Part shown: in pieces, positions 42,532-51,443 of the stretch
How positions within the stretch are numbered: position 1 is the stretch's first letter
Layout of the letters: each line of letters starts with the position of its first letter
Source of the DNA: Streptantibioticus rubrisoli
Lineage (GTDB): Bacteria > Actinomycetota > Actinomycetes > Streptomycetales > Streptomycetaceae
Direction of reading: 5' to 3'
Assembly: GCF_024436055.1 (NCBI RefSeq)
Contig: NZ_JANFNH010000004.1
Span: 124,001-188,000 of the forward strand
Length of the DNA: 64,000 bases
The notes under the pieces: model-generated
The model's input: only the letters and a program-made list of their open reading frames with translations
Databases searched by the model: none
What the model was told of the DNA's origin: nothing
Translations under genes and position numbers: made by a program

Positions 42532-43857
42532 ATGAAGAAAGTGCTCTTGACAACGGCGCCAAAAGAGGCGTTAGTCGAGCCGAACGGCGTCGGCGGAAAC
42601 TGGTACGACCGGACCGATACGTACATGGCGTGGACGTGCGCGGTCGATATCGAGGACCGGTTGTCCGTGACCTGCCCACCGACTGGTCTCCGCTTCCTCA
42701 AGCACAATGTGCCGGACATTGAGATTCTTGAGTACCCGACCTGGCAGGAATATCTGACGGCACTGCGGGCCGAAGCATGGGACATGGTGGGCATCAGCTT
42801 CTACACCTGGTCCACGCCGGTCGCGGTCGAGATGGCAAAAGCCGCACGAGAGGCTGGCGTAAAGGAGATCTGGGGCGGCAACTACGGTGTCCTCACACCC
42901 GGCATCGATCGTCACTTCACCAGACTGGTGAAAGGCGCCGGGGAGTCCCCGCTCCACCAGTACGTCTACGGCAAGCCGCTGCCACGGGTACGGCACCCGG
43001 CGATGATGGGGGTGAGCGGCTTCCGTGGTGTCAGCTCTCCGGTCGGATACCTGTACTCCAAACGCGGCTGCAACATCGGTTGCACTTTTTGCTCGACGCC
43101 GATCTTCAACCCCAAAGAAGAAGCCATCTTCATGGAGGACACGTACGCGGCACTCGACGCGTACCGGGATGCGAAGGTCGCACACGTCATCATCTACGAC
43201 GAGAGCTTCTTCCTCACCAACCACTTGGCCGAGCAGGTCGTGGACGCCCTGGCGGAGCGCGAACTGCCGTGGATCTGCCTGACCCGCGCGGATCTGATCC
43301 GCGGCCGGATCCCCGAGCTCACTGACCGCTATATGGACGGTGCGATCGTCGGCATCGAGTCCTACCGTGACAAGAACGTCGCCGATGTGAAGAAGCGCGA
43401 TGATGTCTACAACGTCAGGCAGACGGTCCGCGAGCTCATCGACAACGGACGCCGGGCGCTCGGCACGTTCATGGTCGGGTTCGCTGAGGACAGCATCGAG
43501 GACATGCAGTTCGACATCGAGCAGCTCAACCAGGAAGGGCTGTTCGCCTGCCAGTTGACACTACTGACGCCATTTCACCGCACCCGTCTCTACCGGCAGA
43601 TGGAGCATCTGATCGACGAGCCGGATCTCAGCAAGCATGATCTCTACAATCTGGTGTGGAAGCACCCGAAGATGAACCGCAGTGAAGCGCGGGATCTGCT
43701 CGCCTGGGGGCAGCGCCGGGTCAACGATCCGACCCGCATTGCCGCCAAACTCAAGCAGGAGATGAAGGAGAAGGTGCGCAAGCAGCTCGCGCACCGGCGC
43801 AATGCGGCGCAGTTCCACCCGTCCGGATCGTCGGCGCAGGCCGACGCGACCGTATGA
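42532..43857 (+). CDS. Radical SAM protein with B12-binding-like N-terminus (first)
   Basis: This 441-residue protein has an N-terminal Rossmann-like region (about 1-150; AWDMVGISFYTWSTPVAVEM, EIWGGNYGVLTP) like cobalamin-binding domains of class B radical SAM enzymes. The 4Fe-4S/SAM motif CNIGCTFC follows at C180, C184 and C187. VIIYDESFFLTN and GAIVGIESYRDKNV fit the barrel. A class B enzyme would typically methylate or rearrange an unactivated carbon. GAGGGGGACGG precedes the ATG. It is first in the cluster operon; the substrate is unknown. Confidence 0.82.
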   Translation: MKKVLLTTAPKEALVEPNGVGGNWYDRTDTYMAWTCAVDIEDRLSVTCPPTGLRFLKHNVPDIEILEYPTWQEYLTALRAEAWDMVGISFYTWSTPVAVEMAKAAREAGVKEIWGGNYGVLTPGIDRHFTRLVKGAGESPLHQYVYGKPLPRVRHPAMMGVSGFRGVSSPVGYLYSKRGCNIGCTFCSTPIFNPKEEAIFMEDTYAALDAYRDAKVAHVIIYDESFFLTNHLAEQVVDALAERELPWICLTRADLIRGRIPELTDRYMDGAIVGIESYRDKNVADVKKRDDVYNVRQTVRELIDNGRRALGTFMVGFAEDSIEDMQFDIEQLNQEGLFACQLTLLTPFHRTRLYRQMEHLIDEPDLSKHDLYNLVWKHPKMNRSEARDLLAWGQRRVNDPTRIAAKLKQEMKEKVRKQLAHRRNAAQFHPSGSSAQADATV

Positions 43858-43900
43858 TCACCGGGCCGAAAGGGGGAGTTGGTCGAGGGGGAGTCCGATC

Positions 43901-45427
43901 GTGAAGAGTCTCAACATTCTCTGCGTTCAGCTCGGGTTCCACGAGGCCTACCCCGACGCATCGACGTTGGCGACCACCTACAACGACGGCATCTACTACG
44001 TCGCCTCGTTCGTCCAGCAGGAGTATCCGGACGCGAGAGTCGAGATGTGCCAGATGCTCTGGGGCGAGAAGCCCGAGGACTTTCCCCTGGCAAGCTACGA
44101 CTACATCCTGATCTCGGCACTCGCCACACACTTCTGGTCGAACATCGAGACGCTGGAGCTGATCCAACGCAACAAGCGTCCCGGCTGTGTGGTGATCACG
44201 GGCGGCCCGCATGCCGCGTTCGCGCCCTACGAGGCGCTACGCTACGCCGACTACGCGGTGATCGCCGAAGGAGAGATCCCGTCCGTCCAACTGATCAGGG
44301 CACTGGAGGCTGGGGAGCCCGTCACCGATGTCGACAACCTGGCCTACATCGGCGCCAACGGCGAGCTGAGGCTGAACAACGTCGCCCGCTATGGCAATAT
44401 CGCCAACGCGATCAACCCGAAGTTCTTGGCGCGGGCGCCGCAGCTCCATTGGGCAACGGTCTCGATGTCGCGTGGCTGCCCGTTCGACTGCTCGTTCTGT
44501 TACGCGGTCCGGCTGCTCGGGCGGCGGTTCCGGACCAAGACCGCACAGGACGTGCGCGACGAGTTGGACGCCATCTACCAGCAGACCGGCTGCAACCGGT
44601 TCTATGTCACGGATCTGAACTTCACCACGCGCAAGAGCTATTGCCGTGAGATCGCCGAGACGTTCCGTGACCGCGACTACAAGTTCATCGCGATGAGTCG
44701 GATCAACCATGCCGATGACATGGAGTTGGTCCTCGACCTCAAGCGGTCCGGGTTCGAGGAGTACTGCCTGGGCGTGGAGTCGGAGGATCCCAGTGTCCTT
44801 CGGGCGTTCAACAAGCGCGTCGATCCCTCAGAGCAGACCCGGCGCCTGCTGCGCTTCGCGGAGAACGACATAGCCATCCACTCGGCGATCATCTTCGGGC
44901 TGGAAGTCCAGGACCGCCGGGCGATCGAGGCCACCGCGTACTGGTGCGCCGAGGCACGGATCATGCACCCGGTTTTCGTGTGCCTCGCGGAATACCCGTT
45001 CCAGGATCTGCTGTACGGGGCCCGCCAGGATGTCGAAGACCACCGCATCATCATGGAAGTGCCCACTTATCAGCACTACTCGTTCGTCGGTATCTTCCCG
45101 CGCCACATGCGGCCCAGCGAACTGCAACGCGGCATCCTCGACAGCTACGGGATCTTCTTCAAGCGGGCGTTCGAGATCGAGCAGCGACCGCAGCGGCGGG
45201 CCCGCCTCAAGGCGTACTCACGCAGTGTCGAACGCGGCCGAGCCGGCATGGAGCGGCACATCCGCTTCCTGGAGGAGTTGGAGAGGCCCTATTACACGGC
45301 GTCCGGGACGCTGAAGGAGGACTTGTTGAAGGCCGACTTCGACTCGCGCTACGGCGAGCTCCGTACCTGGCTCTCGCGGTCCTCCAGGCGCACCGACCTG
45401 CAGTTCACGAAAGTGTACGCTCGATGA
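43901..45427 (+). CDS. Radical SAM protein with B12-binding domain (second)
   Basis: This 508-residue protein has a cobalamin-binding-like domain (about 1-150; YDYILISALATHFWSNIETLE, VITGGPHAAFAPYEALR) and the radical SAM motif CPFDCSFC at C193, C197 and C200. Barrel segments are FYVTDLNFTT, FEEYCLGVESEDPSVLRAFN and SAIIFGLEVQDR. A helical C-terminus of about 130 residues is less conserved. The GTG at 43901 has GAGGGGGAG upstream. Its stop overlaps the ligase ATG. It probably acts with the first radical SAM protein on a common substrate. Confidence 0.87.
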   Translation: MKSLNILCVQLGFHEAYPDASTLATTYNDGIYYVASFVQQEYPDARVEMCQMLWGEKPEDFPLASYDYILISALATHFWSNIETLELIQRNKRPGCVVITGGPHAAFAPYEALRYADYAVIAEGEIPSVQLIRALEAGEPVTDVDNLAYIGANGELRLNNVARYGNIANAINPKFLARAPQLHWATVSMSRGCPFDCSFCYAVRLLGRRFRTKTAQDVRDELDAIYQQTGCNRFYVTDLNFTTRKSYCREIAETFRDRDYKFIAMSRINHADDMELVLDLKRSGFEEYCLGVESEDPSVLRAFNKRVDPSEQTRRLLRFAENDIAIHSAIIFGLEVQDRRAIEATAYWCAEARIMHPVFVCLAEYPFQDLLYGARQDVEDHRIIMEVPTYQHYSFVGIFPRHMRPSELQRGILDSYGIFFKRAFEIEQRPQRRARLKAYSRSVERGRAGMERHIRFLEELERPYYTASGTLKEDLLKADFDSRYGELRTWLSRSSRRTDLQFTKVYAR

Positions 45428-47133
45428 CGGAGGCCCATCGATCGCAGACCATCATCGATGCGTTGCTCGACAGCGTGAGCCGTGCTCCGGACCGGTTGGC
45501 GTTCCGTGTGATCGAGCGGTCCGGGGAGGAGTTCGCACTCAGTTACGCGGACGTGTGCCACCTCGTCGGGCAGACCGTGGCCGGACTCAAGACGTGCGGG
45601 ATCGAGGAATCGGACCGCGTCGTCATCGTTCTGCCCACTTCGCGCGACTTCCTCTCCGTCTATCTTGGCTGCCTGTACGCCGGGATCGTGCCGATCGTCG
45701 TGGCGGAACCGATGGACGGACGTACCGCGCACTACGCGGCAAACCTGCGAAGACTCGCCGAACACGCCAAGGCCAGGCGGATCATCGTCCCCGCGGAACT
45801 GGCGGACTCGCTCACGCCGTTGCTGCCGATCCCGGTCACAACGCCGAGCGTCCTGCGCGGCGTACCACCGCGACTGAACTCGCCGCTCCCGACGCCGGAT
45901 TCGCTCGCCCATCTCCAGGCGACCTCCGGCTCGACCGGCGCACCGAAGCTGGCCGTGGTCCGGCACCGCAACATCACCGCCAACGTTCACGCGATCCGCG
46001 AAGCCATTCAGGGAAAGCCCGACGACGTGCTGGTGAGCTGGCTGCCCCTCTTTCACGACATGGGACTCATCGGCATCTCCTACGCGCTCCACGCCCGTAT
46101 TCCGATGGTGTTGTCGGATCCGGTGAACTTCCTGCGCAACCCGGTCTCGTGGCTGCAGTGGATCAGCCGCTACCGGGGCACCTTGTCGCCCGCACCGAGT
46201 TCGGCCTTCCACATGTGCGTGCGAGTCGCGCAGCGGCGCCCGCCTGGCGATCTCGACCTGTCGGCCTGGCGCGTCGCACTGTGTGGTGCGGAGCCGGTGC
46301 ACGAGAGCACCATGCGGGCCTTCCAGACGATGTTCGGCCGCTTCGGCCTGCCCGAGACAACTCTCCGGCCCGTGTACGGGCTGGCGGAGGCCACGCTCGC
46401 GGCCACCATCTCCGATGTCGGGCGGCCCTACTCGGTCGACCGGGTCGACGCGGAAGCCGCGGCGAGGGGACGAGCCGAGCCCCGCTCGGCCGCGGACCCG
46501 CGCACCACCAGCGTGATGTGCGTGGGACGGGTGCTGCCCGGCCACAGTCTGCGGGTGGTCGACGTTGACGGGGCGCCACTACCCGATCGCACGATCGGTG
46601 AGATAGAGGTGTCCGGCCCCAGCGTGATCGACGGCTATCTCCCAGAGCCTGACGAGGAGTTGGCCAGCACAGCCGATGACCAGCTCAAGCGTGCGGACGG
46701 GTATCTGCGCACGGGCGACCTCGGTTATCAGGTCGACGGCGAGCTGTATGTCACCGGACGGCGCAAGGACATCGTGATCGTCGCGGGCCGCAACTACGTG
46801 CCCAACCAACTTGAGTCGTTCGTGGAGGCCGTTACCGACAGTCCGCGGACACCAGCGGTCGTCGCGGTCGGTGTTCCCGATCCAACGCTGCGGACCGAGC
46901 AGCTCCATCTCCTGCTCGACACGCGGCTCGCGGACGGCCGTGACCGACGGGTCATCACCAACCAGGTGCGCGACGCACTCGCGGAGGTGTTCGGCATCGG
47001 CGGTGTCACCTTCCACTGGGTCAGCCGAGCCGAGCTTCCGCGAACCACAAGCGGCAAGATCCAGCGCCATCTGTGCCGGAAGATGATCGAAGAACGCCGC
47101 CGGACAACCGAGCTGGCGACTACGGGTGACTGA
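45424..47133 (+). CDS. Adenylate-forming acyl ligase (acyl-AMP/CoA ligase family)
   Basis: This 569-residue ANL enzyme activates a carboxylic acid as acyl-AMP, probably for transfer to the adjacent acyl carrier protein. Motifs are LQATSGSTGAPKLAVV (P-loop), VYGLAEATLAATI, RTGDLGYQVDGELYVTGRRKD and the catalytic Lys near TTSGKIQRHLCRK. Layout and motif spelling are closest to fatty-acyl-AMP ligases. The ATG overlaps the preceding stop by four bases and the carrier protein gene starts five bases after its stop, so the units are tightly coupled. Confidence 0.88.
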   Translation: MTEAHRSQTIIDALLDSVSRAPDRLAFRVIERSGEEFALSYADVCHLVGQTVAGLKTCGIEESDRVVIVLPTSRDFLSVYLGCLYAGIVPIVVAEPMDGRTAHYAANLRRLAEHAKARRIIVPAELADSLTPLLPIPVTTPSVLRGVPPRLNSPLPTPDSLAHLQATSGSTGAPKLAVVRHRNITANVHAIREAIQGKPDDVLVSWLPLFHDMGLIGISYALHARIPMVLSDPVNFLRNPVSWLQWISRYRGTLSPAPSSAFHMCVRVAQRRPPGDLDLSAWRVALCGAEPVHESTMRAFQTMFGRFGLPETTLRPVYGLAEATLAATISDVGRPYSVDRVDAEAAARGRAEPRSAADPRTTSVMCVGRVLPGHSLRVVDVDGAPLPDRTIGEIEVSGPSVIDGYLPEPDEELASTADDQLKRADGYLRTGDLGYQVDGELYVTGRRKDIVIVAGRNYVPNQLESFVEAVTDSPRTPAVVAVGVPDPTLRTEQLHLLLDTRLADGRDRRVITNQVRDALAEVFGIGGVTFHWVSRAELPRTTSGKIQRHLCRKMIEERRRTTELATTGD

Positions 47134-47138
47134 GAGGC

Positions 47139-47423
47139 ATGCACATGATCCAGGATCAGGACCGCGATCAGGAGCTGTTCGACAAGCTGGTGAAGCATAT
47201 CGGTGAGTTCATGGAAGCCGACGTTTCCTATCTCACTCCGGATGCGCATCTCGGCACGTCCATCGAGGGGATGAGTTCGCTCAAGATGGTCGAACTGCTT
47301 CTTTACCTGGAGGACTGCTTCGGGTTGGAGTTCGAGGAATCCGTTGTGGGAGGGCTTGAGAGGGTCCAGGATCTCGTGGACTACATACGAGACCTGCAGA
47401 ACGCGGGGCAACAACTGGCGTGA
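47139..47423 (+). CDS. Acyl carrier protein
   Basis: This 94-residue four-helix carrier has the phosphopantetheine site in EGMSSLKMVELLLYLED, where S47 precedes Leu as in the usual DSL motif (Asp is Ser here). The rest reads LVKHIGEFMEADVSYLTPDA and GGLERVQDLVDYIRDL. It likely tethers the acyl chain made by the ligase and ketosynthase. A GAGAGG site suits the third-codon ATG at 47145 better than the first ATG, so two residues may be absent. Confidence 0.9.
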   Translation: MHMIQDQDRDQELFDKLVKHIGEFMEADVSYLTPDAHLGTSIEGMSSLKMVELLLYLEDCFGLEFEESVVGGLERVQDLVDYIRDLQNAGQQLA

Positions 47424-47436
47424 CGCGGTCCGCACA

Positions 47437-48705
47437 GTGCGTCGACGCGGTGTGGTGGTCACCGGTATGGGTGTGGTCTGCTCTCTCGGTGCGACCGCCA
47501 ATGATCTGTGGCAGGGCCTCCTCGCCGGACGTTCGGGGATCGGTCCACTGACGCGCTTCGACACTTGCCGTTTCCGTAGCCGGTATGCCGCTCAGATCGA
47601 CGACACCCTTGTGACGTTCCCGCCAGGGCCTTTCCAGTTCGAGATCAAGCGAATGAGCGCGTTCGTGCGCTACGCGCTGTTCGCCGCCGATCGAGCACTG
47701 GAGGACAGCGGCCTGCCCTTGGCCACGGAGGACGACCGGCGCGCCGAAGAGTTGCCGCCGGATCACCCGTCGAGCGGGGCTGTCTTCCTTGGCGTGGCGA
47801 TGGGCGGCTTGCCCAGCATTGAGGCTGGTGTGCTCAGGCAGGAGCGGAAGGGGCCACGGAAGACCAGCCCGTTCCTGATTCCCTCCCTCATCCCCAACAT
47901 GGCGGCCAGTACGATCGCGTTGCGTCACAGGATCGACGGAGAACAGATGACGATCGCGGGCGCCTGCGCCAGCGGCTGCCAGGCATTGGGCCACGCCATG
48001 CGCGCGATCCAGTCCGGCGCCCGCTCATGGGCCCTCGCCGGAGGAGCCGAGGCGGTGACCACCCCGATCACCTACTCCGGCTTCGAGGCGATGAACGCGC
48101 TGAGCCGATGCGACGATCCGTCGACCACCCCCCGCCCGTTCGATCGTGCGCGAGACGGCATGATCGTCGGCGAGGCGGCAGCGGTGTTCGTGCTGGAGGA
48201 CCGCGCCCACGCCGAAGCACGCGGCGCGGTGGTGCACGGCGAACTGACCGGCTTCGCAACGAACAGCGGTTGCGATGACCTCACCGGTATCTCACCCCGC
48301 CATGCCGCCCGTTGCATGTCCAGCGCACTCGCCGACGCCGAGGTGGAACCGGACGCGACTGACTGCGTGTTCGCGCAGGCCTCTGGCATGGTCCAGGGTG
48401 ACGCCGCCGAAATCGAGGCAGTGCGGTACGTGTCGGCCGGTGGCCGCCGAAAGCCTGTCGTCACCTCGATCAAGGGGCACACGGGGTACGCGTTCGCCGC
48501 GAACGGGCCGATGAACCTCGCCAGCGCGCTCATGGCGCTTCGTCACCAAGTCGTGCCGCCGACCTCGAAACTCGAAGAAGCGGACCCGTCGTTCGCCGAC
48601 GTGGACATCGCCCGCGAAGCTCGGGTGACCGAGGTGCGCCATTGCCTGATCAACGCGTTCGGCTTCGGCGGTATCAACGCCAGCCTGGTCGTGTCGCGTG
48701 CGTAG
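47437..48705 (+). CDS. Beta-ketoacyl synthase (KAS II fold) with altered catalytic triad
   Basis: This 422-residue FabF-like ketosynthase starts MRRRGVVVTGMGVVCSLG. The nucleophile Cys is present (GACASGCQA, C177). The first catalytic His, normally in NAHGTSTPLGD, is Q314 (FAQASGMVQGD). The second, normally five residues after the conserved Lys in KSMTGH, is Y351 (K346 in KGHTGY). NAFGFGGINA is normal. The protein may transfer or decarboxylate acyl groups without normal Claisen chemistry, or serve as a partner subunit. The GTG at 47437 is 13 bases after the ACP stop. Confidence 0.88.
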   Translation: MRRRGVVVTGMGVVCSLGATANDLWQGLLAGRSGIGPLTRFDTCRFRSRYAAQIDDTLVTFPPGPFQFEIKRMSAFVRYALFAADRALEDSGLPLATEDDRRAEELPPDHPSSGAVFLGVAMGGLPSIEAGVLRQERKGPRKTSPFLIPSLIPNMAASTIALRHRIDGEQMTIAGACASGCQALGHAMRAIQSGARSWALAGGAEAVTTPITYSGFEAMNALSRCDDPSTTPRPFDRARDGMIVGEAAAVFVLEDRAHAEARGAVVHGELTGFATNSGCDDLTGISPRHAARCMSSALADAEVEPDATDCVFAQASGMVQGDAAEIEAVRYVSAGGRRKPVVTSIKGHTGYAFAANGPMNLASALMALRHQVVPPTSKLEEADPSFADVDIAREARVTEVRHCLINAFGFGGINASLVVSRA

Positions 48706-48736
48706 CCATGCCACCGCATTCAGAAGGAGCACTGCC

Positions 48737-49180
48737 ATGGGGACTTCGTCGACGCACATCGAGAGGCTCACCCGCTGTTGCATGAAATGCAAGATCTCCC
48801 GGTTCCTCGACAAGACGATCACGATCGAGAAGGCCGGAGTCGCGCGGGTGGCCATTCCGTTCCATCCTGATCTCACCCAGAACTCGGACTTCCTGCACGC
48901 TGCCATGCTGTTCGAGGTCGCGGACACCGCCGGATTCATGGCGGCCAACTCGATGGAGGAAACCTACAGTGTGCTGACGGTCGACTATCACATCAACCTG
49001 ATCCGACCGGTGCAGAAAGAGGGGATCTACGCGACCGGTGAGGTGGTGACCGCGGGGAAGACCCTTTACGTCGCGCGGAGCGATGTGTACACCGACAGCG
49101 GCAGACTTGTGGCGGCCGGTCAGGGCACGTACACCGTGTCCAGGATTCCGCTCGCCGAACTCGACGGATACAACGACTGA
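48737..49180 (+). CDS. Hotdog-fold thioesterase-like protein
   Basis: This 147-residue single-hotdog protein of the PaaI/YiiD type has the helix segment LTQNSDFLHAAMLFEVADTA, with Asp as the likely active residue, followed by LTVDYHINLIRPVQKEG and YATGEVVTAGKTLYVARSDV. An N-terminal CCMKCK may be a metal or redox site and is unusual for the family. AAGGAG lies seven bases before the ATG. It may release the acyl chain from the carrier protein, or act as a dehydratase. Confidence 0.82.
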   Translation: MGTSSTHIERLTRCCMKCKISRFLDKTITIEKAGVARVAIPFHPDLTQNSDFLHAAMLFEVADTAGFMAANSMEETYSVLTVDYHINLIRPVQKEGIYATGEVVTAGKTLYVARSDVYTDSGRLVAAGQGTYTVSRIPLAELDGYND

Positions 49181-49333
49181 CCGGTCACGACGGAAGCGGT
49201 CGAGGACGGCGAGCCATGGCGGCGGCGCCAACCCGCCTGTTGCCAGCGCGAATACGGGACGCGTCCCGCCTGGGGATTCCACGTGGCCGGATTCCCCCTG
49301 GCGGCTCGCCCGAGCACCGGCAAACATTGCTGG

Positions 49334-50116
49334 ATGATCGAGACAGCCGACCAGGACGGCGTCGCCATCCTGACTGTGCACCACGGACCGGTGAACGCGC
49401 TGGACCTTGAGCTGCTCACCGCCATTCCCGAGACCCTGGCCGCCGTCGCCGACGCCCGCGCCGTCGTGCTGACCGGCAGTGGGCGGTCCTTCTCGGCAGG
49501 TGTGGATCTGAAGCGGATAGTCGACGGCGGCCCGCGGTATGTCGAGAAGTTCCTGCCAGCGCTGAGCCTCGCCATGCTCACCTTGTTCGAGCATCCGAAG
49601 CCGGTCGTCGCCGCGGTGAACGGTCACGCCCTGGCCGGTGGATGCGTGCTGGCGGCGGCCTGTGACGTTCGGCTGATGTCGAGCGGCACCATTGGGCTTA
49701 CCGAGCTGGCAGCGGGTGTGCCGTTTCCGACGGTGCCCCTGGAGATCATGCGCCATGCCGTCGGCCCCGCGCTGGACGCGATGGTACTTCAGGCCAGCAG
49801 ACTGGCTCCCGGCCAGGCCGCCTCAATCGGCTTGGTGCACGAGCTGGTTGAGCCTGACCAACTGCTCGACGCGGCGCTGCGACGAGCGGAGGGACTGTGT
49901 GCCGCGGCACCGGAGGTGTACGCCCTCGCCAAGCGCCAGCTCCATCGGCCCGCGTGCGAGCGCATCGGTGTCGCCCGTCCCCTGGATGACGGCCAGGTAC
50001 TGGAGCTCTGGAGCTCCGAACGCACCAGCCACACCCTGCGTGACTACCTCGCGTCCCTGCGCCGGGGTCAGAGCCCGAACGAAGGGTCCTCGGTTGTGAG
50101 TCGCGGCGGTGCGTGA
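49334..50116 (+). CDS. Enoyl-CoA hydratase/isomerase family protein
   Basis: This 260-residue crotonase-fold protein has GRSFSAGVDLKRIVDGG (first oxyanion strand) and NGHALAGGCVLAAACDVRLM (second). TELAAGVPFPTVPLEIMRHA carries one Glu but lacks the usual PGxGGTQRL Glu segment, so chemistry other than simple hydration is possible (isomerisation, decarboxylation or a C-C cleavage). The start at 49334 (MIETADQDGV) lacks a strong ribosome site; GTG 49283 is an alternative. It ends the first cluster operon. Confidence 0.85.
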   Translation: MIETADQDGVAILTVHHGPVNALDLELLTAIPETLAAVADARAVVLTGSGRSFSAGVDLKRIVDGGPRYVEKFLPALSLAMLTLFEHPKPVVAAVNGHALAGGCVLAAACDVRLMSSGTIGLTELAAGVPFPTVPLEIMRHAVGPALDAMVLQASRLAPGQAASIGLVHELVEPDQLLDAALRRAEGLCAAAPEVYALAKRQLHRPACERIGVARPLDDGQVLELWSSERTSHTLRDYLASLRRGQSPNEGSSVVSRGGA

Positions 50117-50267
50117 CCGCCGTCCGCTTCACCGGGGTTGCTCGCCATCGCGGCGGGATACGGGCGCGTGCGTCACTGTGCAACGCGGGTGCGGTGAAAC
50201 ACATCACAAGTGGCGTCCGGGGATCGTTTCGGGCCTGTCGGCGGTATGATTCAGTGAAAACGTCAAC

Positions 50268-50394
50268 GCGTGCTCCGGGGTCGGTGAAAGTCCGAACCGG
50301 CGGTGACAGTCCGCGACCCAGTCGAAGCCATCGACTGGTTGACCTGGTGGAATTCCAGGACCGACGGTGAAAGTCCGGATGGGAGGCAGCACGT
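50268..50394 (+). ncRNA. FMN riboswitch (RFN element)
   Basis: The conserved core is present in order: GGGGTCGGTGAAAGTCCGAA, CCGGCGGTGACAGTCCGCGA, a variable arm, GACGGTGAAAGTCCGGATGG and GAGGCAGCACG, closed by the CGTGCTCC/GGCAGCACG pairing. FMN binding represses downstream riboflavin synthesis genes. It lies on the ribB strand, with a 311-base leader to the ribB ATG. Confidence 0.95.
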
Positions 50395-50705
50395 CGCGCC
50401 GTTCGCACATCTGAAGTGCGAACGGGAGGTACGCATTTCTCTCTGCGTGTGCCTCGTCCCGCCCGGAGCCGCGAATGTACGCGCGAGGAGGCGGGTTGAT
50501 GCCCGAGCTGGGCAGCGGGATTCCGGTGCTTTGGTCACCCTTTCCGGCCGGTCGGTTTCCTCGGTGATGCGGTGTGCGGAGTCTCTGGACAGCGGCGTTA
50601 GGACAGCGGCGCCCTCCTTTGGCACAGCCAATTCGGACCGTCATTCGGTGACGCTTCGAGGAGTTCTCCGCCGACTACTCAGGCCAAGGCAGTGGAGGTT
50701 ACGGC
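50395..50705 (+). promoter_or_regulatory. Long leader/expression platform between riboswitch and ribB
   Basis: The 311 bases hold no convincing gene. A hairpin at 50399-50408/50416-50425 (10-bp arms) lies five bases after the aptamer and is followed by GGGAGG, so it could be a terminator stem or a ribosome-site sequestering stem. The rest is unstructured to the eye, and GAGG lies just before the ribB ATG. Confidence 0.5.
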
Positions 50706-51377
50706 ATGACGGTCGTAAGGACCGACACGCAGGACATTGAGCTCGACCCCATCGAGGAGGCCGTCGCTGACATCGCGGCAGGCCGCCCGGTCATCGTGGT
50801 GGACGACGAGGACCGGGAGAACGAGGGGGACCTTGTTTTCGCGGCCAGCAAGGCGACATCGGAACTGTTGGCGTTCATGATCCGCCACACCAGTGGCGTC
50901 ATCTGCGTGCCCATGCTGGGCGATGACCTGGACCGGCTCAAACTGCCTCCGATGACGGAGGTCAACGAGTGCCGACTCGGCACGGCGTTCGCCGTCTCGG
51001 TCGACGCGCGGACCGGGGTCTCCACCGGAATCTCGGCGGCGGACCGGACACGCACCATTCAGCTGCTGGCCGATCCCGCCACCGGGCCGCAGGATCTCGC
51101 GCGCCCAGGCCATCTGTTCCCGCTGCGGGCGGTCGAGGGCGGCGTGCTGGACCGCCGGGGACACACCGAGGCGGCGGTCGACCTCGCGCGGCTCGCCGGT
51201 CTGCCGCCGGTCGGGGTGCTGTGCGAACTCACCAACGACGACGGGACGATGATGCGGCTGCCGCACTGCCGCGCCTTCGCCCGCGAGCACGGGCTCAAGC
51301 TCATCAGCATCGACGACCTGAGCAACCATCTGGAGGCCCGTGGCCTCGCACTGGCATCCTCGGGGGCCGTGCACTGA
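50706..51377 (+). CDS. ribB: 3,4-Dihydroxy-2-butanone-4-phosphate synthase
   Basis: This 223-residue stand-alone RibB converts ribulose 5-phosphate to 3,4-dihydroxy-2-butanone 4-phosphate plus formate, the four-carbon branch of riboflavin synthesis. Motifs are [15 protein letters not shown] (Mg-binding acids), [20 protein letters not shown] and [20 protein letters not shown], followed by [14 protein letters not shown] riboswitch controls it. It is not fused to a GTP cyclohydrolase II domain; a separate ribA lies 10 kb away in the same cluster. Confidence 0.94.
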   Translation: MTVVRTDTQDIELDPIEEAVADIAAGRPVIVVDDEDRENEGDLVFAASKATSELLAFMIRHTSGVICVPMLGDDLDRLKLPPMTEVNECRLGTAFAVSVDARTGVSTGISAADRTRTIQLLADPATGPQDLARPGHLFPLRAVEGGVLDRRGHTEAAVDLARLAGLPPVGVLCELTNDDGTMMRLPHCRAFAREHGLKLISIDDLSNHLEARGLALASSGAVH

Positions 51378-51443
51378 CGCCACGCGCCGTTGTGGCCGTC
51401 GTCCCCGCGCGGACGGCGGCCACAAAGCGCTGGTCGGTCAGGC

